A DNA stretch of 64,000 nt, taken from positions 3,496,001-3,560,000 of the forward strand of contig NC_134680.1 of assembly GCF_024713945.1 (NCBI RefSeq), in the 5' to 3' direction. A model generated the notes under the pieces. It searched no databases and had not been told where the DNA came from. It was given only the letters and a program-made list of their open reading frames with translations. Source of the stretch: Dermatophagoides farinae. Its lineage: Eukaryota; Arthropoda; Arachnida; Sarcoptiformes; Pyroglyphidae. Positions 40,664 to 53,000 of this stretch are shown here, piece after piece. The first letter of the stretch is position 1; the number at the start of each line of letters is the position of its first letter. Made by a program: the position numbers and the translations under genes.

Positions 40664-40933
40664 ATGGACCACCCTCTGATCTTGATGAAAAATTCACTAC
40701 CACCACCACCAATGATATCATCATCACGTGTGACTTTAGGTAGGTTAGGGTCACCAACAAATATTTTCATCAAAGAATTGACATTTGACATATGCAGTAT
40801 AATGTGGAATTTTTTCCTTCTCTTTTCACAATTTTATTCCCTTTTTTCAATTGATAAAGTGATTTATTTCTTTGATGATGATGATGATGATGAGAAATAT
40901 GTAAATCATGATTCGATGAAATTATTTTCATAA
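40664..40933 (+). other. ORF of 89 codons, unidentified
   Basis: Begins with a true ATG and encodes MDHPLILMKNSLPPPPM, a central hydrophobic Phe-rich stretch and an acidic Asp6 run from (GAT)n. About half is free of simple repeats. No family is recognised. A GTAGGT donor-like site follows codon 24, so the first part could instead be a short first exon. Weak. Confidence 0.15.
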
Positions 40934-41113
40934 TATTATATTTTGATGATTGAATTGAGATTTATGCTTTTTGGGTGTGCGATTGTTTTTTTTGTAGGTA
41001 TGTGTTGCGAAAGAAAATTTTTTAGACTTTTTTGTATATAAACATGAAGGTCAAATCAACTATTTTTTTCTTTCTTTACTGCTCTGTATCTGCGAATACA
41101 ACCGATTTGAATG

Positions 41114-41141
41114 TTATGATGACAGAATTATGATGACAGAA
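41114..41141. repeat. 14-bp tandem duplication
   Basis: The unit TTATGATGACAGAA occurs twice with no spacer and no mismatch. Confidence 0.8.
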
Positions 41142-43524
41142 TTTATAGGTATTCTCATTCATTCATAGATGATGTGTGCATCCACAAATAAATATTCATA
41201 TGAGTGATTTATGTGGTTTGACCTTTTTTTTGTTAAGGTCAATATATTTCATGATTCATGTTATCAATAATACTGTATGTTGTTTTTGATTCTGTTTTTG
41301 TTGAAAATTCTTTGAGGATTTTCAATTTTTCTTGTACAAATTTTTGTTTGTTATCTATCTATCTATGTATAGTGTTTATAATTGTTGTAGTTATTTTGGT
41401 CGTGTTGTTATTAATGATGATAGGGTAAAATTCAGTGAAAAAAACGAGAAAAATTAGATTTATCTTATCTTTCAATGTTCGTATTCACAGACACATACAT
41501 AGCTCATCATCACAAGACAACAGTCTTTTGGACAAAATGATGAAAACAAATAAATATTCTTGAACATCGTTTATTTATTGGTTTGAGATAATGATGAAAG
41601 TCTTTTCTGATGTTTTTTTTCAACCTGTACATCGGTCGGTGTGCATGTTTTGTTGTTGGTCATGGCCGCCACAAAACACATTGGATATTTTTGATGAGTA
41701 TTTCATATAATAAACGATTTATTCATCCGTGGCTGTAATATCTTATTTTGCAGATATATGATGTTATTATTATTTCATCGACAACTTGGATTTTTTTTTG
41801 TACATTTGTTATCATTGACTTTTATCAGGGCAATAGTAGTAGTAGTAGTAGTTTTCAATAAGGCCAATGATGATGATAAACAAGGGAACTATGGCGAAAG
41901 CAAAAAAAAAATTCGGTAAAATGGACTTTGACACTTGTTGCTTGTTATTATTGTTGTTGATTTGTGGCATTCATATATTTATCATCATCATCATCATCAA
42001 TAACAACAACAACTGTAATCACATTACGTATTTCACGAGAAAAAGAAAAAACAAAAAAAAAACCAGCATCCGAAAATGAGATTTTTTTCTGTATGTGTGC
42101 GTGTGTGTGTTATTTTCTGGTTACCATGATTTTTGGTATTTGATTTTGGTGTTTTTTCGGTCATTTTTTTTCTGTTTGTTACCCACTATGATTCGTTTGT
42201 TGTTGTTATGTTTGCAATTGAATTATATTTGTTGTTTTTGTTTTTTGTTTCTGATTCGGCATATATAAATATATATTGCCTTTTGAATGATGTAATGATG
42301 TATGTGTTTATGTATGTAGTATAAATTCCAAATAAAACATAGGGCAAAAAATGAAAAGATTTAGGACCCTAGATTTAGAATAGAATCATTGAGAAATTAC
42401 CATGGCAATCATGAATGATGAATTGATGATGATGATGATGATTCAATCCAAAGGTTTTTTTTATTTTGTTGCCTTACATTTTATTCATCATCGCCTCTCT
42501 ATCTCGCCTCCATAATAATAATTTATGAATGAATTTATGTGATGTTGGTGTGTTTGTGTTTTTTTTTATTCGTTATCCGTATTTTTATCACACAAGGTCG
42601 GTCCGATTTTATTTATTTCTAGTTGGTTGATATATATTATCTTTACATATGTCACTGGCACACACACACTGTCATCTCAATCTATCTACTAATAAAGGGC
42701 TACCAAAATTTTTTTACAGCTTATTTTGTTGTGAATGAATTTTTTTCATTCAAAATTTCAATTTTTTTCATTCATTCATCAATAGAATGATAATATATGG
42801 CAATGAAAAGAGAAGAAGAAATTCAATCATATCAATCAACACGCACATATGACTTGTGTTGTTGTGGCCATGTGTCACCTACAATAAATGAATAGTTTTT
42901 TTTGTTGGTTTTGAAATTGACACCTCATTATTTGAATTTCATTCAAGTAATTTTTTTGAGGTCAAGGTATTTATATGTGTTTTATGTACCAATGTTTTTT
43001 TTACCGACTGATTGTCATCATAATCATCAATGTCCAGGGGTGTTGAAAGCCATATTGTGAAATATATGGTCGATTACACAAGTATAATATGAACATTTTA
43101 AAAATTGTTGTTCATACAACACCACCCACCTATGCATAAAGGTGTTAAAGAATTTTTTTTTGTTATTGCTCAAATTCAATTACAATCATATTTTCATATA
43201 TAATGTGTGCGGATGGATGGATGAATTGAAATTGAAATCGAAATTGAATCAACTATTTTAATATCAAATTCAGGTGATCCATATGTTTGCGATTCATTCG
43301 TTCATTCATATAATAATTTTTACATTGTAACTTTTTATGTGATTATTACGAATGAAATTTTTTCGCCTGTTGCCCCCATAAACTTATTTATTTTTTAAAT
43401 GTATAAAATGATTTTTTCTTCAACATTCTCAATGAAAGAGAGAAAAAAGAAGTTTAGCCGGCTTATTTCAAACAAACAAACAAAAAAAATGGTAATGATC
43501 ATTTACCATTTTGCACTTGTCAAA

Positions 43525-43526
<2 letters not shown>

Positions 43527-43564
<38 letters not shown>
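43527..43564. repeat. (GT)n microsatellite
   Basis: 38-nt run, the longest dinucleotide repeat noted in the window. Confidence 0.9.
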
Positions 43565-43565
<1 letters not shown>

Positions 43566-44561
43566 CAAATAAATATTAGAAAAAAACAGGGTCCATATTT
43601 AATCGACTTGTATTTTCATATATTTAACCACGTAATATTATTAGTTTTTTTTACACACGCCTTTCATTCATATGGTTACAATAATAATAATCATCATCAT
43701 CATCCTTATCTTTTCCCCTTCCTACACCAATTTCTTGTTATTTGTAAAACATTTCTTTTCTTCAGTGGTTATTGTGGTAGAGGAGTTTTCCTTTATCATT
43801 TTTTATATGTTTGAATCATTTTCATACACTTTTGCCGTCAAAAAATTGTCTTCGTAATAATAATAATCATGTTGCCGGCTTTTCTTCACCTTTTTTTCGT
43901 TTTCGTTGTTCGTTCATGAAAATTCCATTCACATTCTTTTTGTTATCGATTTTGAGCCGCTGATTTTTTGGTTTATAATTAAAATTTCATTTTTTTTCTT
44001 TCAAACTTTTGAAGTCTTTATTTTTTTTTATTTTCAACAAACACAACAAACAACATGTGTTTGAATGTTATATTTTGTTGAAAAATTTTTCATTTTTTAA
44101 CCAAAAAAAAAAAAAATCCACATCTATTTCCAATGATGATACGTTTTTTAGTAATAAAATCATTTTTGAAAAACAACAAATATTCAGGAAAAAAAGAAAA
44201 AAAGTCAAGTGCATTGTGACACACACATACACACACACTTGTTATGAAATCTAATTGATTTGATTTTTTTATCGATTTGAATCCAATCCAAATCAAATTA
44301 GATATAACTACACACACACACGCTTTCACACATAACCAGATCATTACCATTACTTGATTGAGTTCATTTTAGTTTTTTTTCTTTTTGTTGAAAAGATAAA
44401 AAATCTTTGATCATTATCTTCAGACGAACGAAATAAATTATCTAAAAAAACACCATTAAATCTTTATAAATTATTTTAATTATTTGTGTATATATATCGA
44501 TCATATGCCCACAATCATTACCGCCTACCTAGTTTAATTTTATTTTAAAGCCATATGGTTG

Positions 44562-44855
44562 ATGATATTATATTATAATAAATATCATTATTGTACATCC
44601 TACGAATATAACGATTTCAAGTCGAATATTTATTTGATTTTTTTCATGTTTGACAAAAAAAACACCGGGAATATGTATAGAAAAGTTATAAATTTAACTT
44701 TGACATTTCCTGAATATGATGATTATGAATATGTTATTTGGTTTTTTTTCGCTTATTCCATTATATTTTTTTTTGTTTGTTCTCATTTTCTCCATGATTT
44801 ACCTCTTTGTGTGTGTGTGTTGTTTGTGCTTGTGTCTTTAGGCTATAGTAGTTGA
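44562..44855 (+). other. ORF of 97 codons, unidentified, membrane-like
   Basis: Starts at an ATG and stays open through mostly non-repetitive sequence, then a short (TG)n. The product is Tyr/Asn-rich, then has a hydrophobic Phe-rich stretch (about residues 60-95) that could span a membrane. No motif is recognised. It may be a receptor-gene remnant or chance; AT-rich DNA readily yields Phe/Ile-rich frames. Confidence 0.15.
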
Positions 44856-45242
44856 CTGGTGGTTATCGTTTTCTGAAATGAAATGGTCATTTGTTCGGGA
44901 TGGTTGGTTCCGCATAAATGAAAAAAAATGTGAATGTTCATCACCTTGAAGGTATTAATGTAGTGTAGTGTAGGGGTAAATGATAAATGAAAATGGTTGT
45001 TGGGGGGATAGTAATCAATGAACAAATTTTGTTTTTTTTATTTGAATCAGTTCATTATATATATCGTTTTAGGTCATTTTTTTTTGTTTTGTTCTATCCG
45101 TCATCTTCGTTGTCGTCATCGTCGTCGTTGTTATTGTTAACATATTTCATTTCAACGAAGGTTTTTGCTTTTGCTTCTCATGTATTTCATTCATTCATGA
45201 TAGAGTTAATTGACTTTTGTCTTGAAATTCACATTTTTCAAT

Positions 45243-45374
45243 TACCCTAAAATCGCGACTATAAGACGCAACTTTCGCAATGCAGATTTTTTTCCCCATA
45301 AAGTAACTATTATGCATGACTATTTTTCAACTTTTTTTGCATAAAATGCGCCTTATAGTCGCGTTTTTAGGGTA
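45243..45374. mobile_element. MITE (non-autonomous DNA transposon) with TA target-site duplication
   Basis: Terminal inverted repeats of 26 nt (45245-45270 and 45347-45372) match at 24 of 26 positions, start CCCTAAAA and contain CGCGACTATAAG. The element is 128 bp and is flanked on both sides by TA. It has no coding capacity. The TA duplication points to mobilisation by a Tc1/mariner-like transposase (family knowledge plus inference). Near-identical arms imply fairly recent insertion. Confidence 0.88.
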
Positions 45375-47493
45375 TTTATTTTTTTTTCGAGGAAGAGATA
45401 GAGAGAAAGTAAAATGACACCTGTGTGCCATATCAATTGTAGGTAATTTTATCTTTTGTTTGACGAATTCGTTTGTTTCTAATCAATGACAACAGATGAA
45501 TACATTGAAATTTGTTTCGTTTGTTTTTCTTCTACTAGGAAATAATTAACACACACCAACTTCAATGTTGAATATAATGTCATTTCTAATGTTACAAAGA
45601 ATTACTAAAAGTAACAATGATGAAATAAGACTTATTGAGAATAAGTTAATTTTCTTTTTAATTCAAATTGGCTTTTGTATGTAAATGTATGTGTGCTTGT
45701 GTGGCCATTGTAAGTTAATTGGACATGACATTTGCTTGTCAAAAAAGAGATAAAGAACGAAGAAATGGAAAATAATGTATACAATTGAAAAGGGGTAATC
45801 ATATTACTATTTTTGTGTCTAAAATTCCAGTTGAATGATAATGATCATATTTAATTTATGTCAATAACAAATTGACTTTTTTGCACAAACAACAAAACCC
45901 CATTACTCCATCTATAATTGTCATTTCATTCATTTATTCTATACAATATGTGACAATGAATGAATGAACGAATGATCGATCGATCTATTTGGCCGTTTTT
46001 TGTTTGTGATTAATTTTTTTTTGTGTATGTGTGGGTGATATAACAAATTGCTGTATTGATAATCAATCGATGAAAAATTATTATTAAATTGTATTAAGTT
46101 GCAATTTGTCACCCGGGTCAATTGTCAAATTAATTTGTTTAACAAGAAAAAAGGGTTTTTTTGGCTTGCCAATCAAAATCAATCGATCCTTTTTCTTTGT
46201 TTTGTCACTGTTGAAACAGGCAAACTTTTTTTTGTTGCTACAAATTTTTTCACCGTTAAAAACAATGCTAAGCTTGTATTTAGGAAAATAAATAATATCC
46301 TCCAATCATTCAAGGAATATTATTCGATTTATTTTTCATCCATTTCTTGTGAGCAGACACACACACACACGCATACACACACATAAAACAAACCAAACCA
46401 CAGCCGACAATCAATCTTAATAATAATACCATATCATCATCCATTTATGATATTCATCATCCATTCATCATCTATAAAGGTAAATAAATAATCAAATAAA
46501 TATGTCATCTGTGTGTGTGTGTGGGATTATATATTATGTATATGTATATATAAAGTTTAGATTTTCCATTTGGTATTTCACATACACAAAGCTAAAGCGC
46601 TAAAGTGAGAGACAGATTATATTATTGATGATGTGGGTGACACATACAGTCAAGAAAGAAAAACGAAAAAATGTCACCTAGGCGACATGTCGGCATCAAT
46701 TTTTTTTCCATACACACAAAAATTTCATTAGCCAGTTCATCATTGCTTATGTGTATGTGTTTATATTATAAGGAGAAAAAAAAGAAAATGTTTTTCGCAG
46801 CCATAAAATCAAAATCGAGAAAAAAAATCTTTACAAATCTTGTTGTTTTTTGTTTTGCTTGAATCTCGTCAATGAAAAAAAAATGAAATGAAATGATCTT
46901 GATGGATGGATGAATTGCTCAAGATTATTAAACGATGCAACCAACATTTTTTTTTGTTTTGTTGCCTGTTGTTGTTATATCGATTTCAATTCATTCTGTC
47001 AACACCAAACATACACACACACAGGTATTATAATTGTAAACATTGCAATGATGATTTTGATAAAAAAAAACTTGTGATTTTATTTTTTCAGAAATAATTA
47101 TGGAAACATTCCTGTTGAAAATATGAGGTTAAAATTGTTTTTTTTTTGTTTTTGTACGAATGAAATTAATATGAAATGCGATAATAATATTCAATGCAAC
47201 TTTGATTACCATTGCCTTGCATTGTTTTGGTTCAATATAGATCATTGGAATTTTGTATGATGTGAAGATTTCAATAACAAAAATTTCCCAGAAAACTATT
47301 GCAAACATTTTTTGAATATTTTTATTTTTTTTCGTTACATCGTTTCAATTATAGGTAATTAAATTTTTCTAAATTTTTTTTTACATATATAAACATTAGC
47401 TGAAGTATATCATTACATATCTCTCAAACATTATTCATTTCATTTTCTTTTTAGATTGATTAGAATGTATATGTTGATGTTGACATTTCTCTA

Positions 47494-47516
47494 TCTCTCT
47501 CTCTCTCTCTCTCTCT
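47494..47516. repeat. (TC)n microsatellite
   Basis: 23-nt pyrimidine run ending TTTAG. It mimics a splice acceptor but no exon is evident downstream. Confidence 0.8.
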
Positions 47517-47992
47517 TTAGTTTCAATGAAATTGTATCAATCTATTTCTATCCCTATCATCATCATCATTATATTAACCATCATACATAGGACATTTATC
47601 TCGATTATTCATGTGTCTAATTTATTATGATGGTTGGTTGTCACAAAAAGGTGCATTACCATTACCATTACTTTTCAATCATTATTATCATCATCACTGA
47701 TGACAATAAATCTAATGTCGGTAATTATTTATCAACAAATATTTCCTTTAACAAATAAATGCCATACCACATTCCAAATGATGATGATGATGCATGAATT
47801 ACTAGAAAATTATTGATAATCATTTTTGGATAATTTTTTTTTTGTTTGATAATATATGGTCTTATCTTCATCTCATTCACCATCTCACTTTATTGATGTG
47901 CCATCATCATCATCATCATTCATCATGGAAAATGTTTAAAAAATCTTAAAAAAGATGATTAATGTTGATGTTTGATTTCTTTCAATTGAATC

Positions 47993-48016
47993 TTTTTTTT
48001 TTTTTTTTTTTTTTTT
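47993..48016. repeat. poly-T tract, 24 nt
   Basis: Uninterrupted homopolymer; no associated retroelement recognised. Confidence 0.85.
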
Positions 48017-49739
48017 GGTTTTTTTTCTCACTACTCGATAATGGTGAGTACATATGATCTACTTTTTGTCTAAATTATCAATATTGAGAAATCGAATGTC
48101 AAAGGTATATATTTTTTTCAGGCTGTTATTATTACTTTTTTTTTGTTGATGACTTACTTTGTGACTTGGTGTGTTGACAATATTTTTATTAAATTGTCGT
48201 AGTGTCTATAACACACATGTGATATATTTTATTACTATTATTATTATTATTTATCATTGCTATTTCTATCAACAATCGTTTTTTATTGATTGACAATCAA
48301 TGATTTTTTTGTTTTTTTCTTTTGATTTTGTTTTTGTTTTCTCTAATAATTATGACTAGAATTTATTATTATATACGACGACGGCAGCAAATTTTTTTTT
48401 GTATATCTATCTATTATTATTAAATGAATCAACTGTACCGTGTGTGTTACAATAGGCAAGACAATTGTTATTTCATTCCTCTGATTTATATTAGAAAAAA
48501 ATGACGTTAAGCTAGAGAGTCTGTATTTCCGATGTGAAAGTTTTTTTTTGGATTTTTTCCCAAGAATTTCTCTTTATTTATCACAGATTTATGATATTTT
48601 TTTACGCATTTGTCTATATGGGCAATCGGAAGCAGTAATAGCGATATTTGAACATTATTTTTTTTGTCGATTGATTGTTTACCAACAAAGTTGGCGTATG
48701 CCAAATACAAAGGAGAAAAAGAAAGAGAAACGAATGCCACAAGCCACCAACAAGTGTGTGTGTGTGTGTGTGTGTTTGTATTGTGAAAACAATTTCATCA
48801 AATATCTCATTCTTTAAGATTATTATTATTGTTGTCGTTGTTGTGAATTAGACTCCTTGTTATCACTATTATTCTATCGTCAATTAATATATATTTGTGT
48901 GTGTGTGTTTGTGTATGGATAACAGTCGGCAGTTTTATTCCTATTATTTTACTCTCTCTAAATCAAATTTGAAATCTTTTTTTTTGGAATGAATGGCATT
49001 CTCGTGTGTGTGTGTGTGTTTGTGTCAACACTTGTTTTTGATGAAGGGGGGTTTTGTTATACCACCAATCATCATTTACGATCACAATGGATAGAAGTAA
49101 AAGCCGGAAAATTTGTGATTGATGATGTAAATCAAACAGAAAGAATGAAATGAAAAAAAATTCAATCAAATTAACGAAAAAAATGATGATGATGACTTTT
49201 GGGTTACGTCAAACAACATCATATATAATCTGTTAAATTGTTGTTGTTGTTGTTGTTGCTGCTGCTGTAGTATACAAATAACTCATCAAGCCCAAGAGAT
49301 TGTTTTTAAACAAGAAAAAAAAACCTGTTGAAATCCAATTGAATCCATCGAATCAACAAGTTTGTTAAAATTGAATCAAATGAAAAGAGAAAGAAATAAA
49401 AAAAAATTCAAGTACAACAACAAACCACTTTGCCATTTTTCATCATCATCATCATCAACATAATCATAATCATTGACATGATGTTTGACCATGTCAACCA
49501 TATTTAAGTTTATTTGATGATGAAGATGATGATGATGATTAACAAAAAACAATGAAATTTTCAATTTTTTTTTCGGTCAATTTGGTCATACCATTTTTGG
49601 ATCGATAACTTTTTTTTTACATATTTATTGTTGTTGTCGTTGCTTTCTTCAAATTCACATGTTGATGTTCTTGAATATATTGTAAATGTAAATACTCAAT
49701 TAGCTTAATTTAGTTTAAGAAGAAAAAATTTATTATTCT

Positions 49740-49780
49740 TTATTATACATACAAATATGTATGCGCGTAATGTATAATAA
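49740..49780. repeat. 11-bp hairpin
   Basis: Arms 49740-49750 and 49770-49780 (TTATTATACAT and its exact complement) flank a 19-nt loop containing GTATGCGCG. It lies about 290 nt upstream of the candidate FGF signal-peptide exon. Confidence 0.5.
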
Positions 49781-50069
49781 TGTGTAATAGCCTTGTTTGT
49801 CATTTGTTATGATGGTTTTTCTTTCTTTTTTCTTTCATTTTTGCTTTCATACATTCATTTATATTTGCATAGATGGACACATTAAGTTTTTGTTTCAAAT
49901 TAATCAATCTGAGAAATTTCATTCCAATCAATCAGTGATTCAATTAATTAAATGGATTCGATTTTCCTTTTTTTCCTATATAAATTCAGTATTTTTTTTT
50001 TGGTAAAATTAAATGATTTCTAAATTAATTGTTATTTTTTTCATTTTTTTTTTTTGCTCCATATTCTAG

Positions 50070-53000
50070 AATCATAATCTTCGCGGCAATCTTTTTTGTC
50101 ATTCATTGCCCTTCCAGTGTTTATGTAAGTAAAATGAACTAATCATATAAACAATGATATGTGATGGACAGGGAATTTTATTTTTTGAAAAAATGAAATT
50201 TGTAATTTCATTTTTTTCATTGGCCCAATATTTTTATTTATTTTTTTTTTTGAAAAAAAATTTCATTATTGAACTGCTATAAGCTGCCTACACCTCCGCA
50301 GACATCACATCACACACCTGGAAATTAATCATGAATTTTATTTCAGATCATTTTTTTTTCATTGGAAAATTGCGAATGAATGCATGATGTGCGTGTGTAA
50401 ATGATACACATTTGTCTTTACATTTCCCACCCATGCACATATAACAGAAATTTTTTTTTGTTTTGTTTTTTCCCTTTCGTTTTATTACACATATATTTTA
50501 TATATAAATTCATAGTATTGGGTTTTTTTCATTAATTTTTTCTCTTGTTTTGTTTTTGTAGACCAATAACATCATCACCATTGAACAAACATCATCATCA
50601 ACATCGACGAAGCCATCACCACCATTATTATCATCTACTTCTCTTTGGTCATTATTGAAAAAATCATTAATAAAGAAAAATTCTAGATCAAATACCGATT
50701 TGATGACGAATCCGGCCATAATAGATCAATATCAACATCAACAATTGAAATTATTATTATTATCACAATATAAAACGTATCAAGGCCATAATTGGCTAGC
50801 TTTGGTTAGATCTGACTACAAACATAATAATTGGCAAAATAATCGCCATCATCTTAGTAATCATGGTGGTGGTGGTGGCGGTGGTGGTGGTAATAATAAT
50901 CACGATTTTGATAGAAAAAATCATCATTATCAAGTAGATGACTATGTCGATGTTGTTGATGATAATGGCCAAATAAATGTTGTCAGTAATCAACCAATAG
51001 CACAACCAAGGCCAAATAAAAGAAATCTGTTATATTATCAACTACTAGAACAAAATTTACATTCAAATTATAATTATCATAATCAAAAACAACAACAAGA
51101 ATCATTGAATAATAATAATCATATAAAAAATTCAAAGTCAACACAATCATTAATCAATAATGATCATCATGTGATATTATCATTAGGTAATAGTAGTAGA
51201 AAACAACATCAACAACATTATAATGAAAATGATAATGATGATGATAAAAGTAGTCAAAATGATGATGATATTAATATTTTATCAAAAAAATTATTGATAC
51301 TGCCACCTTTATCATCATCATCAGAATCAAGAATCGATATCAAGAATAATGTATCGAATTTATCATTATCCTTACCATTATCAAATGCTGATACTAGTCA
51401 TTCAAGAATTAAACGTCATGTCAATCATCATTATCCTAATCATCATCATCAACAACAACAGTATCCTCCTACCATTCAACAATCAACAAGTGACATATCA
51501 TCATCATCATCTTCAGAAGATTTCAAAATAATGATCGAAAATCGTACAGATATTTTTGATCATTTAGAAATGGAATCGAAAATATTTCGTCTGCATAATC
51601 GTTGTTCAAATGGAGATATATCATATAATAATCATACGAATATGAATGTTATGTCCAAATGGAATATTGATCGAGCCATATTCGATAGTAAGTTTTTATT
51701 TTTTATTCATTTGTGACGATAAAGTTTTTTTCTATGTTTTGATACGAGATTTTGCTACCTGAGTTTCATGTTTGTGTGTTGCTCGGAATCAACACTACAC
51801 ACACACACACACACGGAATCTAATCAACACACACACACACCTGTTATAAAGATTTGAAGTATATTTTATGTAAATATTTTTATTGATTCAAGTGTATTTT
51901 CTTAGAGAAAAAAAAGAAAGAAATTCCTGTGTGTTTAGCATTTAAGATTTTGTTTGTTTATTTACAAATCCTGTCAAGGATGAGATTCTTGTTTTGTTTT
52001 TGCTAAATTTTACTTTTTTTCTTCTGTTTTTATTTGTTTTTTGTTGTTGTTATTATTATTATTAATGTCCGCATCAATTCACACTTTAGATGAAAATTTA
52101 CGTTTTATTTTTTTGTGGTCCAAACAAACATTTATTATATTTTGATGGTTTGTGTGTGTTTGGTATGTGAAATCATCATCATCCACTTCCATAAAGAGGA
52201 ATAGAATCGTTTGTGTATGTGATGAAGAAAAATTATTATTATTATTATTATTAGATGTCTGTGTGTTTTGATGATGATGATGATGCTTTTTTTTCTCATT
52301 CTCTCCATTTGTCTGTGTATGTGATGAAAGGTATAAAAGGCCGACAAAAAAACAATGAAAAATAAAAAAAAAAATAAAAAATGAATTCAGATGAGAACAA
52401 CAGCTATGATAGTTGAAACATATAAAACAGGATTTTTTTTTCATAAAATAAAAGCACAAATTTCTAAGACAACAACAAAAATCTGATGCAAAATTCATGT
52501 ATGTGTGGGCGATTTGTGATGATGATCAACTTATAATCTTTAAGACAACAACAAAAACAATAATGAAAAATGAAGAAAAATTTGATGTTGAAAAGCTTGT
52601 TGTTGTTGTTATTGTTTTGGTTGTTTGCATGATTTTTTTTGGCGCAGCAATCACCATCACCACATACATTTTCAACGCAATTTTTTTTGGATTATTAGAT
52701 TTTTATTTCTCTATGTTGTTGTTGTTGTTGTCGCGTATATACCACTTTTGATGATCTTTAATCTTGTCTTTTAAGAAAAAAAAAAGAAAATTCTAGACAA
52801 CGGTTCATTAATTATGGATCAATGTGCTAGACAAGACAGATAAAAAAATTAAAAAAAAATCGTAGGTGCACAATAAAATACTAGGTGTAATTCGGGTTTT
52901 TTTCAAGTTTATTAGTTCAATTTTGTTTGTTTGTTTGTTTCTTGAGAATTTTGGTTTTGATTATTATTAATCAATTCTTTCTTTCAATCTGTAGCTCATC

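Larger units (their letters stand above)
18522..50069. other. 31.5-kb gene desert upstream of the FGF gene
   Basis: I find no gene with family resemblance on either strand. Nearly all open frames of 60-110 codons are translations of (TG)n, (GA)n, (CAT)n, (TTG)n or poly-A/T tracts. The region is dominated by di-, tri- and tetranucleotide repeats and homopolymers up to 28 nt. It also holds one clear MITE (45243-45374), a few weak ORFs listed separately, and scattered GC-rich islets (for example 19205-19262, 30485-30560, 31690-31805 and 38330-38460). Being directly 5' of the FGF gene, it may contain its distal promoter, 5' exons or enhancers; that is inference. Short exons of a long-intron gene could have been missed. 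Confidence 0.55.

Noticed and set aside
41867-42079. 70-codon ORF with Leu, Ile and Asn runs
   Set aside because: Composed mainly of (TTG), (ATC) and (AAC) repeats; looks like a membrane peptide only through composition.
50510-50719. Minus-strand ORFs opposite the FGF exon
   Set aside because: Shadows of the sense frame with repeat-derived Asp and Val runs.
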